Shown here piece by piece: positions 1 to 11,200 of a stretch of 25,684 nt of DNA. The stretch is from a virus. The notes under the pieces were generated by a model. The model did not search any database. It had not been told where the DNA came from and saw only the letters and a list, made by a program, of their open reading frames with translations. Location: IMG/VR virus record IMGVR_UViG_3300007734_000515, positions 1 to 25,684 of that record; one strand, 5' to 3'. How positions within the stretch are numbered: the stretch's first letter is position 1; each line of letters begins with the position of its first letter. The translations under genes and the position numbers were made by a program.

Positions 1-1
1 T

Positions 2-229
2 GAGCTTTTTCGGGTTATTTCGATATACTTCAGGCAGTTGGACAACAGGGGCCCTATAGCCGTTGCAACCCAGCGAAATGGCACTGATGTTATTGCTGCG
101 CTGAGCGCCCCGCCCACAGGGGATACAACGGTTCCCAGTTTGCCGACGCAAGCGGACTTATCCAACTTGCGGGTGGGGGACATCTACTATGACACAACTG
201 CTGGTAACGTACTAAAGGTAAAAACATGA
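2..229 (+). CDS. C-terminal end of a virion protein (partial, 5' end outside window)
   Basis: The frame is open from the left edge with no stop, so this is the last 75 or so residues of a longer protein, not a small gene starting at the internal TTG at 38. The tail carries a LRVGDIYYDTTAGNVLKVKT ending. Short GD-(I/L)-YY-(D/N)-T-x-(A/S)-G-N endings of this kind are common at the C terminus of phage tail or appendage proteins. Its TGA shares bases with the next ATG (ATGA at 226-229), so it is translationally coupled to the large virion gene that follows. The family cannot be fixed from the tail alone; a tail-fibre or tail-associated protein is my best guess. Confidence 0.6.
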   Translation, partial: ELFRVISIYFRQLDNRGPIAVATQRNGTDVIAALSAPPTGDTTVPSLPTQADLSNLRVGDIYYDTTAGNVLKVKT

Positions 230-2445
230 GCCTTCAACTCACCGCCAAACACTTAGCCGCTCATGGGCGCGGCCCCGACACTACGCTTGTCCACATGGCC
301 CCCAAGGAAGTGGCTAGTCTGCAAGACCTTGCTCAACAACATGGCGGCTCCCTGACTATCAACCCCCATACTGGACTGCCTGAAGCTGGGTTTTTGGAAA
401 GTCTGTTGCCTATGGCTCTAGGCGCTGGAGCAATGATGTTGCCCGGTATGCAGGGCGTTGGTGCCGGTTGGATTGGCGCTGGTCTTGGCGCAATAGAAGG
501 TCTTCGTACCGGCAGCTTGAAGCAAGGCTTGATGGCTGGACTAGGTGCGTACGGTGGCGCAAGCATGGCAGGTGGACTCTTGGGTTCGGGTGCTATGCAG
601 GGTATTGAAGGGGGGAAAGACCAAATGGCGCTCCTACAACAACAACAAGCCATAGCTGCTGATAAAGCAACGCCAATATTGGCACGGCAAGCGGCTGAAC
701 AACAAGCGGCTGAACTATCCAAACAAATTGCACAGCGACAGGCCGAAGCACTTGCTAACCAGTCAAGCAAGTCTTTTATGGAAAACCTATCTTCTAACTT
801 CTCTAAAGCTGGTTCAGGATTGACCGGGGGTTTTGGTAATTTTTCCAATAGCGTAGGAATGGTTCCCGGTTCTATTGGGCTCAAGACTGCCCTAGGTGCG
901 GCTGCAATCCCTGCCGTTATGGGTGCTTACGAGGACAGTAAAGAAGGGGTTCCCGCTCAAAAAACCAATGATGCAGACCTTGGCGCATATGCTAAATCAG
1001 GGGCTCAGTTTCACCCTAATTGGGTTGGCCCTTACGAAAGCAGAGTACCCGGGGGTGAGTACACATATGCCCGTCCGTACTATGGCGCTGAAGGCGGCGC
1101 AGTTGGCATGGCAGATGGTGGCGTAACTGGTATGGCTATGGGGGGCATACCTCAGCGCGATGTCTACCAAGAGTACATGGATTACTACAACAACTCTTTC
1201 CCCCCTGTGAGTAAAGAAACGGTCACTACACCACTATTCAAATACCCTGAACCAACCGTTGCTGCCCCTGCCCCTGCACCAGCAACACCTTTCCTTGAGG
1301 CCCCCATTTCTAACAATACTCAGGGTGGTCGCGGTATGAGCCAAGAACAGCGGGATGAGAAGAATGACCCTAATTCTTGGAGCAACCAAACAGACTCCCA
1401 AAAGGCTAGGCAGTACGCATATAGCCCTATCCAGTCACAAATTACCCAATTAGGTTTAGAAGGGTTGAAGTCACCAATCTCTTCTATGGGGCTACTGGGA
1501 AGACTATTTGGGGGGGACACTTTTGTTAAAAATATTGATAAAAACATTGACATAGCCAAGGGTTACGACCCTGCAAATGTTGCCCCTGTAATGGAAGGGT
1601 ATACCCGCGTTTCACCGACTGACCCTTTCCGTCGTACTGTGAAAGAGCAAGATACCTATAGCAATGAAAACTCCAATGCAAAAATTGCCGGAATAATTGC
1701 AAACGCAGAAGCGGCGTTAAGACAATCCGCCAATGAAGGCGATGCGGGTAATCAACAAGCTGCTAACGCTATGGCGGCACAGGCAGCGGCTTCACGCCAG
1801 CCTTCGGTAGTTCGAGGTGACCCTGCGCAACAAAAAGCAGCAATTGCCGGAATGGTGGCAGCATCTAATGCGGCAGCAAATGGTGTATACGGTAATAGTG
1901 CTAACAGTGGCCCCGCAAATGATGGGCGGGCAGACCCCGGCGGAGAAGGTAAGACTAGCTATGGCGCTGTGGCCCGTGGGTATACAGGTGGCAGTGAAGC
2001 TGCTACTGGTGGCCTCTCTACTCTTCACGGCTTTGAACACATGGCCCGTGGTGGCAACGTGCATGGCAATATGCGTCCTCCCCCTGCGTTTTTCCAAAAT
2101 GGAAAGTTCACTACACACCCAGCCAAGATGTATGCTGAAGGTGGAGTTTCTGACCCTTACAACCTAGGCTCTTACTCCGATGGTGGTCGGTTGCTCAAGG
2201 GCCCCGGCGACGGTGTGTCCGACTCTATCCCTGCCACTATTGGTAAAGGCCAACCGGCCCGCCTTGCAGACGGTGAGTTCGTTATTCCAGCCCGCATCGT
2301 GTCCGAAATTGGTAATGGTTCCACGGAGGCTGGAGCGCGTAAGCTGTATGCCATGATGGACAGAATCCAAGCTGGGCGTAAAAAATCTGTTGGTCGGGGA
2401 AAGGTTGCCGTAAACAGCCGTGCAGATAGGTACTTGCCCGCATGA
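226..2445 (+). CDS. Large Gly/Ala-rich phage virion protein (739 aa), probable internal/ejected or tape-measure-like protein
   Basis: Residues about 20-60 carry a block (LVHMAPKEV, INPHTGLPEAGFLESLLP) of a type I recognise from large structural proteins of podovirus-like phages. Residues 59-121 are a Gly/Ala/Met/Leu-rich hydrophobic stretch, suited to membrane insertion or close helix packing. The middle is Gln/Ala-rich and low in complexity. Gly-pair motifs recur (AEGG, MADGG, MAMGG, ARGG, SDGG). The C-terminal 85 residues hold a typical phage element: GPGDGVSDSIPA, then ARLADGEFVIP and the GNGSTEAGARKLYAMMDR helix. It starts at an ATG overlapping the previous stop and is followed at 4 nt overlap by the acetyltransferase. 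The size is near that of T7 gp15, but homology to gp15 is not visible; the role in ejection or tail length is inferred. Confidence 0.75.
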   Translation: MSLQLTAKHLAAHGRGPDTTLVHMAPKEVASLQDLAQQHGGSLTINPHTGLPEAGFLESLLPMALGAGAMMLPGMQGVGAGWIGAGLGAIEGLRTGSLKQGLMAGLGAYGGASMAGGLLGSGAMQGIEGGKDQMALLQQQQAIAADKATPILARQAAEQQAAELSKQIAQRQAEALANQSSKSFMENLSSNFSKAGSGLTGGFGNFSNSVGMVPGSIGLKTALGAAAIPAVMGAYEDSKEGVPAQKTNDADLGAYAKSGAQFHPNWVGPYESRVPGGEYTYARPYYGAEGGAVGMADGGVTGMAMGGIPQRDVYQEYMDYYNNSFPPVSKETVTTPLFKYPEPTVAAPAPAPATPFLEAPISNNTQGGRGMSQEQRDEKNDPNSWSNQTDSQKARQYAYSPIQSQITQLGLEGLKSPISSMGLLGRLFGGDTFVKNIDKNIDIAKGYDPANVAPVMEGYTRVSPTDPFRRTVKEQDTYSNENSNAKIAGIIANAEAALRQSANEGDAGNQQAANAMAAQAAASRQPSVVRGDPAQQKAAIAGMVAASNAAANGVYGNSANSGPANDGRADPGGEGKTSYGAVARGYTGGSEAATGGLSTLHGFEHMARGGNVHGNMRPPPAFFQNGKFTTHPAKMYAEGGVSDPYNLGSYSDGGRLLKGPGDGVSDSIPATIGKGQPARLADGEFVIPARIVSEIGNGSTEAGARKLYAMMDRIQAGRKKSVGRGKVAVNSRADRYLPA

Positions 2446-2903
2446 ACTACACCATCCAACAGGAAAATTTCAAGACTACTTACCTAGAACTTGAACCCCT
2501 GTACCGGCAGCACTATGCCGAGATGGTAGAACGACTTGCTGGGCAGGGGGTGGAATACTCCCCTTATAACCCACGGTTACATGAATACGGCGAGTCATGC
2601 GATAAAGGCTATTTGCTGACCTTTGTACTTCGGTGTGATGGGATTGCATGTGGGTACATCAATGTGTACATCACCAATGACATGCATAACCATGATTTAG
2701 TTGCACAGGAAGATACAATCTTTGTGGTAAAAGAACACCGTAATGGTGTAGGCAAAAAGCTAGTCCAGTTTGGGCTTGATGAGTTAAAACGTCGCGGTGT
2801 AAAGCGATTGCTTGTTTCAGCTATGACAGATTTACGAGTAGCCAAGTTATGGGGCCGCATGGGCTTCAAAGAAGTAGCTACTCAGATGATGTACACCTTC
2901 TAG
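2442..2903 (+). CDS. GNAT-family N-acetyltransferase
   Basis: This is a 153-residue single-domain protein of the Gcn5-related acetyltransferase fold, which transfers an acetyl group from acetyl-CoA to an amine. Motif A, which binds the pyrophosphate of CoA, is present as FVVKEHRNGVGKKLV with R100-N-G-V-G104. The following helix is LDELKRRG, then a strand (KRLLVSAM), and motif B appears as LWGRMGFKEV at 137-146. The length is normal for the family and no key part is missing. It overlaps the upstream virion gene by 4 nt (ATGA) and sits 9 nt before the next one, so it is co-expressed late with structural proteins. The substrate is unknown: a virion protein, a host protein or a small molecule are all possible. 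Confidence 0.9.
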   Translation: MNYTIQQENFKTTYLELEPLYRQHYAEMVERLAGQGVEYSPYNPRLHEYGESCDKGYLLTFVLRCDGIACGYINVYITNDMHNHDLVAQEDTIFVVKEHRNGVGKKLVQFGLDELKRRGVKRLLVSAMTDLRVAKLWGRMGFKEVATQMMYTF

Positions 2904-2912
2904 GACAAAACC

Positions 2913-5285
2913 ATGTGCGGAAATTCACAACCATCAGCACCTACAAGTTCGGGTACTACGATATCCGAATTGCCTGACTGGGCAAAGGGCTATGCCAAGG
3001 ACACGCTGGCTAAAGCAGGTCAACTGACGGATATCAACAAGAATCCGTATAAACCGTATGAAGGTCAGCGCAATGCGGCCCTCTCCCCCATGCAGATACA
3101 AGCAATGCAAAGTGCTGCCAACATGTCTGCTGGGCCTGAAGCGTTCAGTAAGGGTATCAGTGGTTACATGTCTCCCTACATGCAGAACGTGGTGGACATT
3201 GGGAAGCGTGAAGCCACACGGCAGTCGGGAATCATGGGGCAGCAACAGCAAGCGCAAGCTGCTCAGGCCGGTGCGTTTGGCGGTGGTCGAGATGCCATCA
3301 TGCGGGCAGAACGTGAACGCAACCTTGGTATGCAGATGAGCGACATCCAAGATAAAGGGATGCAGTCTGCGTATGACCAAGCGGCTAACCAGTTCCGTCA
3401 AGGTATCACCCAAGGCATGGACATCAATAAGATGCAGGCTGGGTACGGTGGCATGCAGCAAGCCCAAGTACAGAAAGAACTTGATACTAAGTACGGTGAC
3501 TTTGGCAACCAGATGAACTACCCGTACAAGCAGTTGGGTTTCATGTCTGACATGATTCGTGGCTTGCCCGTAGGTACAGCATCTTCCACTACGCAGTATC
3601 AAGCCCCCGGAAGCACACTCGGTCAGCTTGGTGGTCTAGGCGTTACTGCGCTTGGTCTGAGCCGATTCATGGCTGACGGCGGGGAAGTGCGTGGATACGC
3701 TGGCGGTGGTAGTGTGGGTGCAGATGTAGAGAACGAGTCCAATATTGCAGCCATCATTCACAAGTTACCTGATGCGGAGTTACAGAAAGCTGCGCAAGCT
3801 GCGGCTCAACGTGGGGATAAAGAAGAACTGCGGCTCATTGAAGACGAGTTTGCAATGCGGGCTTCTCTAAAAAATGGGGTAGCTAGTGTAGTTCCGTCTA
3901 GCATGACGGGCATGGCTGATGATGGTGGTGATGTACCGGCTGGGGCTAACGGCGGTATCGTTGCGTTTGGTGAAGGCGGTTCTCCATTAAGCCGGTGGTG
4001 GGAAGAAAAGTACAAAAACATGCGGGCTGAAGGAGATAGAGCCGCGCTAGAGAAAGAAATGCGCCAAAAATATGGACGCTTGGGTGGAACTTTTGGTGGG
4101 CTTAGAGAGCAATCAGATACTGACTATGAAGCCAACCAAAAAATATACGAAGCCTTGAACAGTGGGAATTTAACCATTGACCAATTACGGGCAATCAAAG
4201 CTAGGGGGGCCGCAGGGTTACCCGCTCCTGTTACATCACAAACACCTTCTACCACTGGTGGTAGCCGTGTTCAATTAAATTCCGCAAATGACCCCCGGTC
4301 TACGGCGTATAGAGGCACACAAGATGCTGCCCCTGCGGCTGGTGGTGGAGGTAAAGGTGGAGATAGGCCAAGTGCTGCTATCTCGGACAACCTACACCCT
4401 GCCATTGCTGCGACTGTGGATAAAGCCCTAGCGGATATGGCTGCAAGCGGTAAGGTGGATTCTGGCTCCCTTCAGAACAAAATGAAAAGCATGTACGACA
4501 TGATTTCACAAGGCAACGGTGACATGTTGCAAGGTCTTAAAGACCAGATAACCCAAGGTGACCAACAGGTTGATGAAACTAAAGGCCATGCACTGGGCAA
4601 TATCCTTATGGCTTTCGGGGCTAACTGGGCAGCTAATGCATCTAAACCCGGCGCTACAGCTTTAGGGTCAGCAGCGGGAGCAGCGCCAGCGGCTCAACAA
4701 GAGATGGCTGCCCAAGACAAGATTGTGCGTGACATGCGCGATGTGCAAAACAAAATCAAGATGGACTACACCAAGTTCCAAATTAGTCTCAAGAAGGATG
4801 ACCAGAAGACTGCGCTTCAAGCGGCGCAAGACATGGAGCGGAATGAACTTCTTGCTGCTCAACTTAGAGAGCAGGCTGCTTTCCACGGCGGTTCACTTGC
4901 TTTGGATGGGAAAAAACTTGAAATCATGGCTGCTGATGCTAAAGCAGCTGCGGATTCCCGGTTGCAAGAACTGGGTATTCGTAGAGGTCAAGTAGAGTTG
5001 CAAAATCGTAGAATGGACATATACGAAAAAGATGCGGCTGCAAAAGCGCAAGCAAATCAAGTTAGGTTGGCAGCGGTTCAGCGTAACCTTGCAAATGACT
5101 TTGATAAAAACAACTCTAACAAGCTACGGGACTACCAAAAAACAATGCCCCCATTGCAAGCTGAACAAAGGTATAAAGCTGAAAGAAATGCTTACGTAGC
5201 AGATAACGTGGCCCCATACCTTTCTGGTGGAGCGGGGATAAGTTCGACAAGCCGTTACCCTAGTGCAGATAGCCTTTTGGACTAA
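2913..5285 (+). CDS. Large phage virion protein with Gly-rich motifs and coiled-coil C-terminal half (790 aa)
   Basis: The N-terminal 30 residues are Cys/Ser/Pro-rich, followed by a long Gln/Ala/Met-rich helical region: SPYMQNVVDIGKREATRQ, then QAAQAGAFGGGRDAIM and AERERNLGMQMSDIQ. I recognise this block from structural proteins of podovirus-like phages. MADGG and AGGGSVG motifs near 250-265 and VAFGEGG near 350 echo the Gly-pair motifs of the protein at 226-2445. Residues about 540-760 are Lys/Glu/Gln/Ala-rich with heptad-like spacing, probably coiled coil. The ATG at 2913 has AGGA seven bases upstream. The next gene starts 3 nt after the stop. The role, an internal or ejected core component, is inferred from context; enzymatic motifs are absent. 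Confidence 0.7.
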   Translation: MCGNSQPSAPTSSGTTISELPDWAKGYAKDTLAKAGQLTDINKNPYKPYEGQRNAALSPMQIQAMQSAANMSAGPEAFSKGISGYMSPYMQNVVDIGKREATRQSGIMGQQQQAQAAQAGAFGGGRDAIMRAERERNLGMQMSDIQDKGMQSAYDQAANQFRQGITQGMDINKMQAGYGGMQQAQVQKELDTKYGDFGNQMNYPYKQLGFMSDMIRGLPVGTASSTTQYQAPGSTLGQLGGLGVTALGLSRFMADGGEVRGYAGGGSVGADVENESNIAAIIHKLPDAELQKAAQAAAQRGDKEELRLIEDEFAMRASLKNGVASVVPSSMTGMADDGGDVPAGANGGIVAFGEGGSPLSRWWEEKYKNMRAEGDRAALEKEMRQKYGRLGGTFGGLREQSDTDYEANQKIYEALNSGNLTIDQLRAIKARGAAGLPAPVTSQTPSTTGGSRVQLNSANDPRSTAYRGTQDAAPAAGGGGKGGDRPSAAISDNLHPAIAATVDKALADMAASGKVDSGSLQNKMKSMYDMISQGNGDMLQGLKDQITQGDQQVDETKGHALGNILMAFGANWAANASKPGATALGSAAGAAPAAQQEMAAQDKIVRDMRDVQNKIKMDYTKFQISLKKDDQKTALQAAQDMERNELLAAQLREQAAFHGGSLALDGKKLEIMAADAKAAADSRLQELGIRRGQVELQNRRMDIYEKDAAAKAQANQVRLAAVQRNLANDFDKNNSNKLRDYQKTMPPLQAEQRYKAERNAYVADNVAPYLSGGAGISSTSRYPSADSLLD

Positions 5286-5288
5286 ACC

Positions 5289-8200
5289 ATGCTAATTACC
5301 CTACCAAAACTGGGGCCGGTTAACTTTAGGGATGACCTGAGCCCACAGGAATTTGACGCACAGCTACAGCGACTTTCCCAAAAGTATGACTTCAAGATTC
5401 CTAAGCGCGAGATGGGGCTTATGGAAATTGCCAAGCAGGGCGCGATGCGTAGCTTGGGGGAAACAGGTATCGGTATCACGGACACGCTGCCCGCTATGGC
5501 GGCTAGTGCGCTTGGGTTCAATGACTACGCCAAGAAACAAATGGTGGAAGCACAGGAAGCACGGGCTGCACTACAAGAAAAATATCCTACCCGTGTAGCT
5601 TCCTACAAAGACATCAGCAGCCCAAGGGAAACCCTAGAATACGGCTTTGAAACGCTTGGTGAGTTATTGCCCAGTGTTGGTACTGCACTCATCCCCGGTG
5701 TTGGTCTTGAAGCCGCAGGGGCTAGGTTAGGTGCGTCTTCCGCTGCCAAAGTTGCTGCCGAACGAGGACTAGGTGAAGTTGCTGCCAAAGCATTGGTGGA
5801 AAAGGGTGCGCAAAGTGCAGGACGTATTGGGCAAGTCGGTGGCTTGTATCTTGGTTCCGCAGCGCAGAACGTGCCCGAAGTGTTCGAAGGCATCTATCGG
5901 GAAACTGGAAGGCTTGAGCCTACGATTGCTGCGTTGGCTGGTGGTATCAGTTCCGTGTTGGACACTGCGCTCCCCGCCCATATCCTTGGGAACCTAGGTG
6001 GTTACGGCAAGCTGAAGGCTATTGAGGCAATTGCTCGCAATACTGGTGCGGCTCCCAGTGTGTGGAAAACCATTGGTAAGGAAGCAGCTAAGAGCGCATT
6101 GACTGAAGGACTTACTGAGACTGCCCAAGAAGGTATTGCTGCGTACGCTGAACAAGTTGCTGGTAGTACAAAAGGATTGTTCAGTCCTGAGAACATGGCG
6201 CGGTACAAAGAGTCGTTTGTCAAAGGTGCAATCGGTGGTGGCGCATTTGGTGTTCCCGGCGGCGCGGCACAAGGCTTTGCACAGAAGGGCGAGTTCAATA
6301 GACAGCAGGCTGAACAAGCCGCTGCGCAACAAGCCGCTGCACAACCTACGCCTCCACCTATCACTGAAGCAGCCCCCGCTATACCAGCCCCACCTCCGTC
6401 TACCTATCTGAACGATGCGGACAAGGCCAATCCTACGTCTGCTGCTGCGTTGGCACAGATGCGCAAGATGGTCACCGATAACCCCGACATCTCAGCGCAA
6501 GAGCTTGTTCAGGCTATCTCGGAGAAGCACAACATCGTCCCTGATATTCGGTTTGCGCAAGAAGCCAAGCTGCTGGGGCCTGAGACTTACCTGAAGGGTT
6601 CGGAGAAGAACAACCCCATCGTGTCTTCTGCCATTACGCAGATGCAAGGTATGTTGAAAGACAACCCAGCCTTAACCGATGTGGAGTTGGTGGAAGCATT
6701 CAAGGCTGCTTCAGGCCATACCGTTGATGTCCGCTACGCCAAAGAAGCTAAACTTCTTGGCCCTATACCTGAGACTGGAGTAAGCAATGTTGCAGAACCT
6801 AGAAGTGAGCCAAGTGGAGCAAGCGTTGCTGTGGTTGACGCAGCCAGAACTGGAGCCCCCGGAAGTGTTGCGACACCTAAACGAGATGGAGTGGTTCCTG
6901 TTGAGCCGAATGCTGGAGTCGCTGATGTTGGAGAAGCACCAAAGCCCGCTGCATTAAAGAAGAAAAAGGAAACCCCGAGTGTCCCTACGCCCGTTGAAAC
7001 CGTCCAAGCAGAAACGCAAAAACAAACAACGACCCCAGCCGCAGCTACGGTAGTAACTGAGCCCAAGGTAGAACCGGCTCCCGCGCCAGTAATAAAAAAA
7101 CCCGAGCCTGCCCCCGTTCCTGCACCAGCCCCTGCACCCGCGCCCGCAGTGGCAAAGGTAGAGCCAAAGGTAGAACCAAAGGCCGAGCCAAAAGTAGAGA
7201 AGCCCAAAGCGGAGTCCAAGGTTGAACCCAAGGCAGAAGAGCCCAAGTACGGCGCGTCTTCAAAGGACTTGCTTGCTCAGAAGTTTGAGGATGACCTCAA
7301 TGTTGTCCATGAGAAGCTGGGCAAGAAGGGCAAGCTGACCGAGCAAGAGAACGCCGCAAAATCGTATTTTGGTAAGGTAGTGCCTGAACTCGCCATTCGT
7401 TCTATAGCGAATGATTTGGTACATCAAAATACACCATACAGAAACGCCAAGATGAAGGCGTTTGAAAAGTCTGCTGAAGGGCCAGAACCTACCTTTCATA
7501 CACCTGAAGAAGCTGCCTTTTTCAAAGGGCAAGGTGGGGGTAAAACCAAAATGGCTGAAAGCTGGGTACGTGAGAACTTGTCTCCTACAAGTGTGAAGCA
7601 CTTGGACGACCACATCAAACTGTACGAAAAGGAAAAGGCTGGCTCTGCTGCGTTCTCCAAGAAGATAAACAAACAGCAAGAAATCAAAGCTGCTTCCGAA
7701 GAACAGTTCAAGGATGAAAACCGCGCCGAAGGTAAGACAGGCGAAGGTACGGATGTCAATGAGAACCGCGCCAAGAAAGACGCGATGATGGACATCAAAC
7801 TTGACCTTGGCAATGTGCAGGGCAAGCGGGCTATAAAGAACCAGAAGAAAGCCGCTAAGAAGTTGATGGAAACTCGTATGGGTTCGGAGTTTCTTGAGAT
7901 GGATGAGATTGCAGACACGGACGAAGTGTTGCTTGCCTCGCCCGAAGTTGCCAACATGCACGACCTACCGCATCCCGTTGTTGATGCTGCCTTGCGTCGG
8001 GGCGATTTGGTTGGCGCTCTACAACTTCTTGATGAGTCTGAATCTTCAGACTACGTGTCACGTGTGGCAAGTACGCTCGCCAAATATATGGGTGATACGA
8101 AGATTGAGTACGGAGCCAAAGAGTCTAAGTTTGACCCCAAGACGAACACTATCTACTATCGGGAAAACCCCACCGAGTACGAGATATTGCACGAGGCTAC

Positions 8201-11200
8201 CCATGCTGCTGTGTCGCACTTTTTAGCTAACCCTTCTCACCCAGTTACCAAACAACTGCAAGCGTTGTTCGATGAAATCAAGGGCAGTATCGACGGTGCA
8301 TATGGCGCACAAAACCTACAGGAATTTGTTGCCGAGGTTTGGAGTAACAAGCTGTTCCGTCAGCAATTGAAAGAGATGCCATCGGCAACTCCCAAGCTGT
8401 CCATGTGGGACAAAATTCTGAATGTGTTCCGTAGGATTTTTGGGTTTGAACCTAAAGCTGAACCTAAAGCCGAGTCCGTGCTGGACAAAACGGATGCCTT
8501 GATTGACCAAATTGTTGGCCCAGCGCCTGAGTTCCGTGATGGGGATACGCTGTACGCACAAGCAATCAACGACCCTAATATTGCCCGTAGGATTCTTCAG
8601 CAAGTAGGAACCACGGGTACGGTGTTCACTCCTGAGCGTGTAACCGATTGGCTTGCCAGTGCGGAAACCGTGGGAGTTAAGGGGCGCACGACGATGTACA
8701 AGTTCCTCAACTTGTCTGCGTTTGGGCAAGTTTCCAGTAGGTTGCTGGGTAGAGAAGCCATAGACTTTGCGGACAAAGTGAACGAGATGTCAGGGTACTA
8801 CGAGACCTTGATGAACAAGCTGCACCCGTTGCATAAGCGGCTGGAGGCGTACGCCGACCCGAGCAATAACCGGTATAAGGCATGGGCTACGCTGGTGCAT
8901 GAGTCCTCACGGTTCGATGTTGACCCGAGGAAGAACGTCAGTGAGTACGCTACCAATCCTGAGAAGCTGACTAAGTACCGCGAGTTCAAAGCGGAGTATG
9001 ACCGCCTACAGCCAAACGAGAAGGCGCTGTACGATGACTTGTTCAAGGCATACGATGCGATGTACTTGGAATTGAAGGATTCCATTCGTAACAACTTAAT
9101 GGATGCGTTCCCGACTGACCAAGGCAAAGCACTGTCTGCGTACAACAAAATCATGGATGAGATTACGTCCAAGAAGATAGGGCACTACGTGCCGTTGTAC
9201 CGTGATGGTGCGTTCTTCTTGACCTATCTGCCCAAGGGTTCCGCAGAGCATACGACTGAGATGTTCAATACTCAAGCAGAGCGTGAGGCCAAACGATTCC
9301 AGCTAGAGAAAGACGATGCGGTTGAACCAAACAGCTTTGAAGAGAAGGCGCTGTTCGATACGCTGAAAGCCCGCAATATCCCCGCTGGCACTATGGCGGC
9401 GAACATCATCAAGATAATGAAGGACAACGGTGTAGACGATGTTGGCATAGACAAGTTCATCCAGCTTATTGTTAGCGCGATGCCCGAGACCAGCCTGATG
9501 AAGTCTTTCCAGACACGTAAAGGCACGCCCGGTTACATCAACGACCCGGCTCTGGCTTTCTCCAATGTGTCTAGTTCTACTGCTAGGCAGTTGTCACGTA
9601 TGCGTTACAGCGAGACCCTGCAAGGGCTTGTCGATAAGATGAGCGAAAAGGGTAGGCAGATGCGTGGTGGGGATAGTACCGTCGCTGCCGAGTACGTCAG
9701 AGAGTTTGAAGCCCGCCGTGAGTACGCGATGAGCCCGAATGTTTCTACATGGGCACGGTATGCCAGCACGGGTTCTTTTTACTTCAACTTGGCATTCAAC
9801 GTGTCCTCTGCGTTTGTCAATACGTTGCAGACCCCGATGGTTGTGCTGCCGCACTTGGCTGGTGTACACGGCTGGGGTAACTCCCGCAGGGCCTTGCAAA
9901 AAGCCTTGAACCTGTACACAAGCAGTGGACTCAAGCGTAAGGTCACGGACATCAACGGGAAAGAATCTGAAGAGCGGGCCATGCTCTCCATTGAAAACCT
10001 TGTAAACGCTGGAAAAAACCCTGAGTACAAAGCCCTCATTGAACGACTGTCGGCACTTGGGTTCCTACAAAACTCCACCGCCCGCGATGCACTAGAAGCA
10101 TCACAACGCGCCCCATCTGAGAGTGGTGGCAAAAGGCCGTTGGGGGAAAGGGCTGCTGCCGCTTCAGGTTTTATGATGCACCACACCGAGCGGATGAACC
10201 GTGAAATCACTGCGGTTGCTGCATTTGATTTGGAAATGGAACGGTTGAAAGGCAAAGGAATTACTGGGGACGCAGCCCAGAAGCAGGCAATTGAAAAAGC
10301 CGTACGTGTTACAGAGTTAACACACGGTGCTGGCAGTGCAGTATCTGGTCCTAGCATTGGTCATAACGACTTCGGTAAAGTTCTTACCGTGTTTAAGCGG
10401 TTTGGGTTCACCATGTACTACAACTTGTTTGACAACATACGTCGGGCTTTCCCCGTAACCAAGGACATGAGCCCTACTCAAGTTGAAGAAATGCAAGCAG
10501 CGCGTAGGCAGTTGGCGGGCATATACGGCATGGCGGGACTGTTTGCTGGCGTTAAGGGCTTACCCTTGTTTTGGGTTGTGCAGATGGCGTATGACGCTTT
10601 CCAAGACGATGACGATGACAACTTTGACACCATGATGCGTAAGTATCTTCACGAGATGGTGTACAAAGGCCCAGTAAATTACCTCACCAACCTTGGTATT
10701 GCCGACCGTGTGGGCTGGACGGATTTGATTTACCGTGAGAACAAAGGCGGCAAGGCTGATGCAAGTGCGTTGACTAGCATGCTGACCAATATAGCTGGTG
10801 CACCATACGCTACAGCAGATAGCATTTACCGTGGTTCGCAATTGATAGGTGAAGGACAATTTGAGCGCGGTGTGGAGGCCATGTTGCCTGTGGCGCTTCG
10901 TAACGTGTTGAAGGGCGGGCGCTATGCAGTTGAGGGTGTTAACACCCTGCGCGGTGACCCTGTCATGGGGGACATCAACGGCTACAACGCCGCCATGCAA
11001 GTCCTTGGCTTTGCCCCTGCTGACCTGTTGAACCAGATGGAGATGAACCAGTACGCCAAGCAGCTTGACGATGCGACTGTTGGGAAGAGCAAGCGGTTGC
11101 TCAAGCAGTACTACATTGCTGACAAGATGGGTGACACTGACCGTGCCGATGCAATTAGGGAAAAGCTGTTTGCCCTAAGCGACAAGCACAACTTGGGCGT

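Noticed and set aside
6734-7246. Minus-strand 170-residue Gly/Ser/Ala-rich open frame
   Set aside because: It is the mirror of the Pro/Ala/VEPK linker codons of the giant plus-strand protein and has no start signal.
7260-7961. Minus-strand 233-residue open frame
   Set aside because: It lies entirely inside the giant virion gene, has no Shine-Dalgarno or coupling, and its Phe/Leu/Cys-rich composition is typical of antisense frames.
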